DNA of 5,070 nucleotides, taken from positions 1 to 5,070 of the forward strand of contig JAGDBW010000195.1 in the NCBI GenBank assembly GCA_017958845.1, written 5' to 3'. This DNA comes from Clostridia bacterium. GTDB taxonomy: Bacteria; Bacillota; Clostridia; Oscillospirales; CAG-272. This document shows, piece by piece, positions 1 to 5,070 of this stretch. A program made the translations under genes and the position numbers. How positions within the stretch are numbered: position 1 is the first letter of the stretch; the number at the start of each line of letters is the position of its first letter. The notes under the pieces are model-generated. The model was not told the origin of the DNA. It searched no databases and worked only from the letters and a program-made list of their open reading frames with translations.

Positions 1-80
1 CGCGCCCGACGCGTACCTCTGCCGCCGTCCCGCCCGGCCGGCCGCACCGCGCCAGCAGAGGATCAACACACCAAAAAAGC
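1..80. other. Unassigned GC-rich left edge
   Basis: No gene can be supported here. The first 60 bases are very rich in C and G. There is no TAA, TAG or TGA on the plus strand anywhere from 1 to 111, so no plus-strand gene ends inside the window before the terminator; any such gene must have stopped left of position 1. No ATG occurs on the minus strand in this stretch. It is probably intergenic spacer next to the terminator at 81-111, but it is too short to judge. Confidence 0.4.
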
Positions 81-120
81 AAAAGAGCCGCGTCAGACCT
101 GCGGCTCTTTTCTCTGTTTT
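71..120. terminator. Bidirectional intrinsic terminator
   Basis: A perfect 11-bp inverted repeat pairs 81-91 (AAAAGAGCCGC) with 101-111 (GCGGCTCTTTT) around a 9-base loop. Read on the minus strand, the right arm runs into TTTTGCTTTTTT (about 73-84), a good T-tract for ending the MATE/heparinase unit about 115 bases after its last stop codon. Read on the plus strand it is followed by a T-rich run up to 120, so it could also stop a unit entering from the left. Factor-independent termination is inferred from this architecture. Confidence 0.88.
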
Positions 121-225
121 ATGCTTGCCGGACCCTCCGCCTTTCCGAAAAAAGCAGGGGGTTTTCTCAAACGAGCGCCTTTTGACAAGAAAACGACAAC
201 CAAACCGTACATTATCGCCGTCCGT

Positions 226-1596
226 TCAACCGATCGCCCGGAGTTTTTTGAGCCAGTGAAAGCGGTTGCATTTGATCGCCGCCGCCGCACATTTGAACAG
301 CTGGTCCGAGTTGAGGCACAGCACCACCCACACGGGGTCCCATCGCCACACAAACGCGGCGAGAAACGAAAGCGGCAGGACGATCAGCCAGATGCTCACG
401 ATATCGTTCTTGAGCAAAAACGCGCCGTCGCCGCCCGCCCGCACGATCCCGGCCAGCGTCGGCATCTGATAGGCCGTACCGAAGCCCGTCACGCACAAAA
501 CCAGCAAAAACCGATCCGCGTAGACCGCGGCCGTGTCCGACAGCGAGCTGTACAGCTTCAGCACCGGCACGCGGAGCAAGAACAGTCCCAGCGACATCAC
601 GGCCCCGATGACGAGAAACATCACCTGCAGCGTCCGCGTGATCACCTTGATCTTCGGCAGACACGCCTCTTCGCTCTCCGCTTCGCCGATGGTCTTGCCG
701 ATCATGACCGCCGACGCGGCCGCGGCTCCCACCGCCATCACCTTCATCATCTGAAAGAGCGCCATCGCGGCGGAGTTGGCGGCGATCGCGGCTTTGGACA
801 GATGCCCCATCACCGCCGTTTGCAGGGCCGTCGAGACGCCAAACATCCCGCTCACCGCCACAAAGGCCCAGCCCTTTCGGAGCAGCAGCAGCGTCGCCGC
901 GCCGTCCACGGGCCGCGGCGGCGATCTTCTGAAGGCGAGCTTTTTGTCAAAGAAGAGCAGATAGACCAGCACGATCCCCAACTCCGCCGCCCGCGCGCAC
1001 AGCGTACCGACGGCCGCGCCTCGCGCCCCCCACTCGGGAGCGCCAAAGCGCCCGAAGATCAGGACGTAGTTGAGCGAGCAGTTGATGAGGAGCGTCGAGA
1101 GAGCCGTAAAGAAGCCGATCCGCACGGTCTCCACGCTGCGCAGTGCGGCCAGCAGCAGATTGGACAGGGCAAAAAAGAGGTAGGAGTACTTGACCACCGA
1201 GAGATACGCGGCGCCCTGTTCGATCACTTCCGGCGCGTCGGAAAAGAGGCGCACCATCCCGCGCGGGGACAGCGCCGCGGCCGCAAAGAGCAAGAGAGCG
1301 ACCGCCCCGCCGCACCACAACGCCGCGGTCATGATCCGCTTGATGTCCCGCAGGTTCTTCTGCCCCCAAAACTGGCTGGCGCACAGTACGGTCGCGTCGC
1401 CCAGCCCCATGATGATCTGCTGAAAAACAAATTGGATCTGGTTGACGGCGGCGATGCCCGCCAGCGCGTCCTCACTGTAGGAGCCGATCATCACGTTGTC
1501 CGCGAGATTGACGCCCAGCGTGATGATCTGGTGCAGCACCAGGACGATATACAGCGAAAAAAACGAACGATAGAATTGTTTGTCCCTGCACAGCAT
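226..1596 (-). CDS. MATE-family efflux transporter
   Basis: This is a 456-residue integral membrane protein of the multidrug and toxic compound extrusion (MATE) family. MATE proteins export organic molecules, often cations, across the cytoplasmic membrane in exchange for Na+ or H+. The length is usual for the family, and hydrophobic segments run throughout, consistent with 12 helices. The N-terminal half carries the familiar pattern of a helix ending in ADNVMIGSYS, then ALAGIAAVNQIQF, then a loop with ASQFWGQKN before a basic stretch. The start ATG overlaps the upstream stop codon (TGATG, 1594-1598). The only Shine-Dalgarno-like site is a GGAG at 1611-1614, rather far away (14 bases), so translation is probably coupled to the upstream gene. 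It lacks a promoter of its own and ends before the 81-111 terminator. The substrate cannot be deduced. Pairing with a lyase-like protein hints at export of a sugar-derived or otherwise unknown compound, but MATE genes are often found beside unrelated metabolic genes. Confidence 0.93.
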   Translation of the reverse strand: MLCRDKQFYRSFFSLYIVLVLHQIITLGVNLADNVMIGSYSEDALAGIAAVNQIQFVFQQIIMGLGDATVLCASQFWGQKNLRDIKRIMTAALWCGGAVALLLFAAAALSPRGMVRLFSDAPEVIEQGAAYLSVVKYSYLFFALSNLLLAALRSVETVRIGFFTALSTLLINCSLNYVLIFGRFGAPEWGARGAAVGTLCARAAELGIVLVYLLFFDKKLAFRRSPPRPVDGAATLLLLRKGWAFVAVSGMFGVSTALQTAVMGHLSKAAIAANSAAMALFQMMKVMAVGAAAASAVMIGKTIGEAESEEACLPKIKVITRTLQVMFLVIGAVMSLGLFLLRVPVLKLYSSLSDTAAVYADRFLLVLCVTGFGTAYQMPTLAGIVRAGGDGAFLLKNDIVSIWLIVLPLSFLAAFVWRWDPVWVVLCLNSDQLFKCAAAAIKCNRFHWLKKLRAIG

Positions 1597-3296
1597 CAGC
1601 GACAGTCGATCTCCATTTCAAAAGCTTTGCCGTTCACGACACAGTCGACCGTCCACACGGTCAGAGAGGTACCGGGTGCGTGGCAGGGGACGCTTTCTTC
1701 CCGCACACAGATACTCTCCGCACCCGACACACGGCAGCGCAGCCCCCCCGCCTCAAAGCCGTCGTCCGTCAGGGCGGGCTTTTCCATGAGCAAAAAGCGC
1801 TCCACGCACGGCGTCCCCGCCTCCGTCTCAAACCGGTCGGTCAGGGTGATCCGATCGTCCCGCAGGACAAAGTCGCGGCGCACGCTCTTGACACGCTCTT
1901 CGGCGTACGCGCCGGACAACTCCATGCCAAAGCGATCGTCCGAGACGGTCACCTGCGTGGCTTTGTACTCCCGGCCGTTCTTCTGACAGGCGCTCGTCGG
2001 ATGCGCGAGCGGGTCGCCGAACAGCGGCACGCTATGGCCGAACGACGCGCATACAAAGATCTCATAGCGCGTCTCTCGCACAAAGTATTGTCGGGTATAC
2101 AGCCCGGAACCGAAATCACCAAAGATCTGCCGCCCCTCCTTCGCGATGACAAAGGAGCCGACGTCGTTGTGATTGTGAAACTCTTCGTTGTGCCCCGCCT
2201 TGGCGGCAAAGCCGTAGCAGGCGGTCTTTTTGATATACCACTCCGCGTTCCGTCCATAGCAGACCGACGGCCCGTCGGCGGCTTGCGGCACATAGGATCC
2301 GTCCAGCCACACAAATCCGCGCAGATGCAGACACCACCGGGCGGCGTTGTCCGAGAGCCGCGCGCCGGAGCAGTCGAGAGGGGTCACGGCGTCGCCGTAT
2401 TCGCGGTGCAGATAGTGCATCAGGGCAGGGTGCGGAGTGGCCGTGCGCGCCCCGTCCGAAAAACTCACGGTCGCCCGCCCGGACAAAAAGACCTTTTGCA
2501 AAAAGGTCGATATACTCTTCACCTTTTCGTTCGCAAACCAGTCGATGCGCCCGCATGTGTGCTCGCGCACCATATCGGCCCACGTCACAAAAAAGCCAAA
2601 GCCGTAGTTCCAGTAGCCCACGCCCTCCGCGCAAAAACCGTCGTCGCCGTACCCGGCCAAAAAGCATTTCATCGTCGCTTCAAAGCGGGGATACAACCGC
2701 TCAAACAGATCGGGGCGGAGATTGATGACGGCGGCGCACACGCCCGCACAGCAGACGGCCGCCCAGTTGTTTGTGCAGGTTTCCCAAAAGAAAGGCGGCT
2801 CGCTCTCATCGGCATACCGGTCGATGACGCGGCTCTCCACGTTTTCGCGGACGACGCGCGCGACCGCGGGATGCAGCCGGTCGCCGAGCAGCGCCAGGAT
2901 CTCCGAGAGGGCATAGCCCGTCTCTGAGGCAAACAGATCGATATGATCGCGGAGCACGTCGCCCTTGGGTTGATGAGCCGGCAGACACCAGGAGTATTCG
3001 CCGCAGATCGCCCACAGCACGTTTTCCACCTCGTCCAGATACGCCTTGTTTTCCGGCTCGATCAGGGCGAGGATGGCCGCCGCGCACATCGCTTTCCTGC
3101 GCGCAAAGTACAGCGTCTCATATCCCGCGCGATCTCCCGATTCGACAAAGCGACGGTACTCCGTCCACGGCAGGACGGGATAGGGGCGAGGCCGCGCCTC
3201 CCACATCTGCTTCAGCTCGGCGCGCATCGGCGCGTACATGTCTTTCTCGCGTACCCCCTGCCAAAAGAGAGGGTCTTTTGCCCGACTCAGATACAT
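1596..3296 (-). CDS. Heparinase II/III family protein
   Basis: This 566-residue protein resembles the heparinase II/III-like polysaccharide lyases, which cleave uronic-acid-containing glycans by beta-elimination. Residues about 1-350 look like the helical alpha/alpha toroid domain, with an Asn-Asn-Trp (NNW, 176-178) and an aromatic GYWNYGFGFF segment (Tyr228, Tyr231) where this fold usually places active-site residues. Residues about 360-560 look like the beta-sandwich domain. It opens with the family signature FHNHNDVGSF (His374, His376, Asp378), followed by FGDFGSG, and later has the strand pattern RRDFVLRDDRITLTDRF. No signal peptide or lipobox is visible, so it probably acts in the cytoplasm on imported oligosaccharides, unlike secreted heparinases. 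The start at 3296 is chosen over an in-frame ATG at 3329 because a good ribosome site lies 7 bases upstream, and 3329 would leave only about 6 bases after the predicted transcription start. It is first in a two-gene unit with the MATE exporter. The fold assignment is fairly secure; substrate and even lyase activity are not. Confidence 0.85.
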   Translation of the reverse strand: MYLSRAKDPLFWQGVREKDMYAPMRAELKQMWEARPRPYPVLPWTEYRRFVESGDRAGYETLYFARRKAMCAAAILALIEPENKAYLDEVENVLWAICGEYSWCLPAHQPKGDVLRDHIDLFASETGYALSEILALLGDRLHPAVARVVRENVESRVIDRYADESEPPFFWETCTNNWAAVCCAGVCAAVINLRPDLFERLYPRFEATMKCFLAGYGDDGFCAEGVGYWNYGFGFFVTWADMVREHTCGRIDWFANEKVKSISTFLQKVFLSGRATVSFSDGARTATPHPALMHYLHREYGDAVTPLDCSGARLSDNAARWCLHLRGFVWLDGSYVPQAADGPSVCYGRNAEWYIKKTACYGFAAKAGHNEEFHNHNDVGSFVIAKEGRQIFGDFGSGLYTRQYFVRETRYEIFVCASFGHSVPLFGDPLAHPTSACQKNGREYKATQVTVSDDRFGMELSGAYAEERVKSVRRDFVLRDDRITLTDRFETEAGTPCVERFLLMEKPALTDDGFEAGGLRCRVSGAESICVREESVPCHAPGTSLTVWTVDCVVNGKAFEMEIDCR

Positions 3297-3303
3297 GACG
3301 GAA

Positions 3304-3311
3304 CCGCCTTT
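3304..3311 (-). promoter_or_regulatory. Ribosome binding site fixing the heparinase-family start
   Basis: On the minus strand this reads AAAGGCGG, one mismatch from the AAAGGAGG consensus, and sits 7 bases before the ATG at 3296-3294. It decides the start codon against the longer in-frame ATG at 3329, which has no comparable site. Confidence 0.75.
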
Positions 3312-3341
3312 CTGTTTTTGCCGGACCATCCGGTCATCTTG

Positions 3342-3370
3342 ATTATACCATCCGGCGTTTCGATTGGCAA
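3342..3370 (-). promoter_or_regulatory. Sigma-A promoter of the heparinase-family/MATE unit
   Basis: On the minus strand there is a -35 TTGCCA (3370-3365, five of six consensus bases), a 17-bp spacer and a perfect -10 TATAAT (3347-3342). The spacer ends in TGG, giving an extended -10 (TGn). Two A-tracts on this strand (3392-3397 and 3383-3387) lie upstream of the -35 where an UP element would be. The predicted transcript starts near 3335, leaving a leader of about 39 bases. Confidence 0.85.
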
Positions 3371-3400
3371 GGAGAGACGCGCTTTTTCCCGTTTTTTGCG

Positions 3401-3429
3401 CCGCGCTTTACCGCTTTCCGACAGCGCGG
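3401..3429. repeat. 7-bp inverted repeat between divergent promoters
   Basis: CCGCGCT (3401-3407) is perfectly repeated in inverse orientation as AGCGCGG (3423-3429) around a 15-base spacer, giving a centre-to-centre distance of 22 bp, about two helical turns. It lies between the two divergent promoters, overlapping neither core. No T-run follows on either strand, so it is not an intrinsic terminator. A regulator binding site is possible, but in GC-rich DNA a chance dyad cannot be excluded. Confidence 0.35.
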
Positions 3430-3430
3430 A

Positions 3431-3458
3431 GACCGGTCGCACATCAACCGGCCGACCG
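3431..3458. repeat. Palindrome and dyad cluster upstream of the CDP-sugar promoter
   Basis: A perfect 8-bp palindrome GACCGGTC (3431-3438) is followed by a second dyad: CGGTCG (3434-3439) is matched by CGACCG (3453-3458) across 13 bases. The cluster ends 15 bases before the -35 of the plus-strand promoter, a place suited to an activator or repressor. Function is inferred from position only. Confidence 0.35.
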
Positions 3459-3473
3459 TGTCGAAAATAGGTA

Positions 3474-3502
3474 TTGCATTTCTTTGCTCTATGCGTTATA
3501 AT
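3474..3502 (+). promoter_or_regulatory. Sigma-A promoter of the CDP-sugar unit
   Basis: A -35 TTGCAT (3474-3479, four of six consensus bases including TTG), a 17-bp spacer and a perfect -10 TATAAT (3497-3502) precede the cytidylyltransferase gene. Transcription should start near 3509, leaving an AT-rich leader of about 55 bases. I see no riboswitch fold or attenuator hairpin with a T-run in that leader. Confidence 0.85.
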
Positions 3503-3564
3503 AAACAAAGATTGCGGTCGAATACTATAATAATCTAATAACTTTTTATTGAGATGAGGGACCC

Positions 3565-4341
3565 ATGAAAGTTGTCATTCTCGCCGGCGGTTACGGCACG
3601 CGCATCTCGGAGGAGAGCGTCCTCAAACCCAAGCCCATGATCGGGATCGGAGACAAGCCCATCCTCTGGCACATCATGAAGCTGTATTCCCACTACGGAT
3701 ACAACGATTTCATCATCTGCGCCGGCTACAAACAGGACTATATCAAACAGTACTTTTTCGATTACTATCTGCACAACAGCGACGTCACGTTCGACCTGTC
3801 TCTCAATCGCATGGAAGTGCTTTCCAGCCATGTCGAACCGTGGAAAGTCACCGTGGTCGACACGGGACTCGACACCATGACGGGCGGCCGCATCAAACGC
3901 ATCCGCCCCTTCGTGGGAGACGAGCCTTTCATGCTCACCTACGGAGACGGTGTGAGCGACGTGGATCTCAGACGGCTGGAGGCCTTCCACCGGTCTCACG
4001 GCTGTGCCCTGACCATGTCCTCCTACAACGTCGGTCAGCAGTTTGGTGTTCTCGACATCGCCGAGGACGGACACGTGACCGGCTTCCGAGAAAAGCACGC
4101 CTCGGACGGCAGCATGATCAACATCGGGTACATGATCTGCGAGCCCAAAGTGTTCGATTACATCGAGGGAGACGCCACCGTCTTCGAAAAAGAACCGCTC
4201 GAGCGGCTCTCGGCCGACGGTCAGCTCATGACGCTCCCGCATCACGGTTTCTGGCAGTGCATGGACACCGTCCGCGACAAGCAAAAACTCGAGCGTCTCT
4301 GGTCTGAGGGCAACGCGCCCTGGAAGGTCTGGAGCAACTAA
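3565..4341 (+). CDS. rfbF: Glucose-1-phosphate cytidylyltransferase
   Basis: This 258-residue cytosolic nucleotidyltransferase makes CDP-glucose and pyrophosphate from CTP and alpha-D-glucose-1-phosphate, the entry step to CDP-linked deoxysugars. The nucleotide-binding loop LAGGYGTR (6-13) is followed by KPKPM (21-25). GDKPILWHIMK, EPWKVTVVDTG (from 91) and DTMTGGRIKR (from 103) are the segments that separate CDP-glucose synthases from RmlA-type thymidylyltransferases and GalU. YGDGV (126-130) holds the metal-binding Asp128, REK (175-177) a sugar-phosphate Lys, and EPLERL (from 210) is near the C-terminal oligomer-forming region. Length matches the family (about 257). The start has a GAGGG Shine-Dalgarno site (3556-3560) just upstream and its own promoter at 3474-3502. 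The next gene, 24 bases downstream, is the enzyme that uses its product, which strongly supports the call. All key motifs appear intact. The symbol rfbF follows the enterobacterial naming; ddhA is a synonym. Confidence 0.95.
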   Translation: MKVVILAGGYGTRISEESVLKPKPMIGIGDKPILWHIMKLYSHYGYNDFIICAGYKQDYIKQYFFDYYLHNSDVTFDLSLNRMEVLSSHVEPWKVTVVDTGLDTMTGGRIKRIRPFVGDEPFMLTYGDGVSDVDLRRLEAFHRSHGCALTMSSYNVGQQFGVLDIAEDGHVTGFREKHASDGSMINIGYMICEPKVFDYIEGDATVFEKEPLERLSADGQLMTLPHHGFWQCMDTVRDKQKLERLWSEGNAPWKVWSN

Positions 4342-4365
4342 AAAAAGAAAAGGAAACGACAGACA

Positions 4366-5070
4366 ATGCTATCTGACCTCTCCTTTTTCAAAGGGAAACG
4401 GGTGTTCGTGACCGGACACACGGGCTTCAAAGGCACGTGGCTGTGCCGGATCCTTGCCCGCGCCGGCGCCGTCGTGACGGGCTATGCGCTCACACCGCCC
4501 ACCAGTCCTTCGCTGTATGAGTTGACGGACACGGCCGAGCATATCCGCTCGATCATCGGAGACGTGCGCGACGCGGACGCGCTCTCCCGCGCGTTTGCCG
4601 AGGCTCGCCCGGAGATCGTCTTTCATCTGGCGGCGCAGCCCATCGTCCGTGACAGTTACAAAGAACCGCGCTATACCTATGAGACCAACGTCATGGGGAC
4701 GGTCAACCTGCTGGAGTGCGTCCGCCTCGCCACCCCCTCCGTCCGCTCGGTGGTCAACGTCACCACCGACAAAGTCTATCGCAACAACGAATGGCCCTGG
4801 GGCTACCGCGAAAACGAGCCGCTCGACGGCTATGATCCCTACTCCAACTCCCAGAGCTGCTCGGAGCTGGTCACCCACAGCTATACCTCCAGTTTCTTTT
4901 TCGGGCCGGACGCGCCCGCCGTCAGTTGTGCCCGCGCGGGCAACGTCATCGGCGGCGGCGATTTTGCGCCCGACCGCATCATCCCCGACTGCATCCGCGC
5001 AGTCACGGCAGGCGAGCCGATCGGGGTGCGCAACCCCTACTCCACCCGCCCGTTCCAGCACGTCCTCGAG
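4366..5070 (+). CDS. rfbG: CDP-glucose 4,6-dehydratase, 3' part beyond window
   Basis: This is an extended short-chain dehydrogenase/reductase enzyme that converts CDP-glucose to CDP-4-keto-6-deoxyglucose using tightly bound NAD+. The visible 235 codons are about two thirds of the usual length (roughly 355-360). The NAD-binding glycine motif VTGHTGFKG lies near residues 15-23. FHLAAQPIVRDSY and TNVMGTVNLLE follow, then TTDK (Asp135, Lys136; this enzyme type has Lys where dTDP-glucose dehydratase has Glu) and NEWPWGYRE. AGNVIGGGDF, DRIIPDCIRA and TRPFQHVLE are diagnostic for the CDP-glucose enzyme. The SDR Tyr is present (Tyr159), but the sequence reads YSNSQSCSELV, so Gln163 replaces the catalytic Lys of YxxxK. 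No frameshift or stop is seen. An AAGGAAA ribosome site (about 4350-4356) precedes the ATG, and the gene is cotranscribed with the cytidylyltransferase. Family identity is secure; activity is open because of the Lys-to-Gln change. Confidence 0.93.
   Translation, partial: MLSDLSFFKGKRVFVTGHTGFKGTWLCRILARAGAVVTGYALTPPTSPSLYELTDTAEHIRSIIGDVRDADALSRAFAEARPEIVFHLAAQPIVRDSYKEPRYTYETNVMGTVNLLECVRLATPSVRSVVNVTTDKVYRNNEWPWGYRENEPLDGYDPYSNSQSCSELVTHSYTSSFFFGPDAPAVSCARAGNVIGGGDFAPDRIIPDCIRAVTAGEPIGVRNPYSTRPFQHVLE

Noticed and set aside
121..1986. A 621-codon open frame on the plus strand opposite the MATE and heparinase-family genes
   Set aside because: Its translation is dominated by Arg, His, Gln and Pro with no domain pattern, as expected for the antisense of a GC-rich coding region. 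It spans two well-supported genes and part of the terminator and has no ribosome site.
1680..2927. A 415-codon plus-strand open frame inside the heparinase-family gene
   Set aside because: Low-complexity, Arg/Ala/Val-rich antisense shadow. The opposite strand encodes a protein with clear family motifs.
3297..3329. Eleven-residue N-terminal extension of the heparinase-family protein from an ATG at 3327-3329
   Set aside because: This ATG lies about 6 bases after the predicted transcription start and has no ribosome site, whereas the ATG at 3296 has AAAGGCGG at 7-base spacing.
3526..3531. A second TATAAT on the plus strand, nearer the cytidylyltransferase start
   Set aside because: The bases 17 positions upstream (3503-3508, AAACAA) do not resemble a -35, and there is no TGn extension. 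The 3474-3502 pair is much better.
3509..3536. Possible leader hairpin AGATT/AATCT before the cytidylyltransferase
   Set aside because: Only 5 bp, mostly A-T, with an 18-base loop and no T-run after it; too weak for an attenuator or riboswitch claim.
3535..4284. A 249-codon minus-strand open frame opposite the cytidylyltransferase
   Set aside because: It mirrors a strongly conserved gene in reverse; the His/Val/Asp-rich sequence matches no family I know, and it would end inside the cytidylyltransferase leader.
4369..5061. A 230-codon minus-strand open frame opposite the dehydratase
   Set aside because: Antisense shadow of a gene with diagnostic dehydratase motifs; composition is typical of reverse reading in GC-rich DNA.

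Overview
This window is a GC-rich stretch of bacterial chromosome made of two divergent transcription units, with no mobile element, RNA gene or CRISPR array that I can see. The source looks like a high-GC member of the Firmicutes (Clostridia-like). This is inferred from near-consensus sigma-A promoters with 17-bp spacers, purine-rich Shine-Dalgarno sites and the style of the proteins. Taxonomy cannot be fixed from this sequence alone.

Layout. Positions 1-80 hold no recognisable gene. Positions 81-111 form a strong hairpin with T-runs on both strands, read as a bidirectional terminator. The minus-strand unit runs from about 3335 down to this terminator: a heparinase II/III-family protein (3296-1596) and then a MATE-family exporter (1596-226), joined by a TGATG stop/start overlap. 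Positions 3297-3564 are a divergent promoter region. It has one clear promoter on each strand, back to back, and a cluster of short dyads between them. The plus-strand unit starts with a glucose-1-phosphate cytidylyltransferase (3565-4341), followed after 24 bases by a CDP-glucose 4,6-dehydratase (4366 to the window edge, cut off at about two thirds of its length).

How the genes work together. The plus-strand pair carries out the first two committed steps of the CDP-sugar route: glucose-1-phosphate + CTP to CDP-glucose, then CDP-glucose to CDP-4-keto-6-deoxyglucose. That intermediate feeds 3,6-dideoxyhexoses and related sugars of surface glycans, so a surface-polysaccharide locus probably continues to the right. 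The minus-strand pair couples a polysaccharide-lyase-like protein lacking an export signal to a multidrug-type exporter; their joint substrate is unknown.

Most notable oddity: the dehydratase keeps the Rossmann, TDK and Tyr signatures but has Gln (codon CAG, 4852-4854) where the SDR YxxxK motif should have its catalytic Lys. I found no convincing wholly novel system here.
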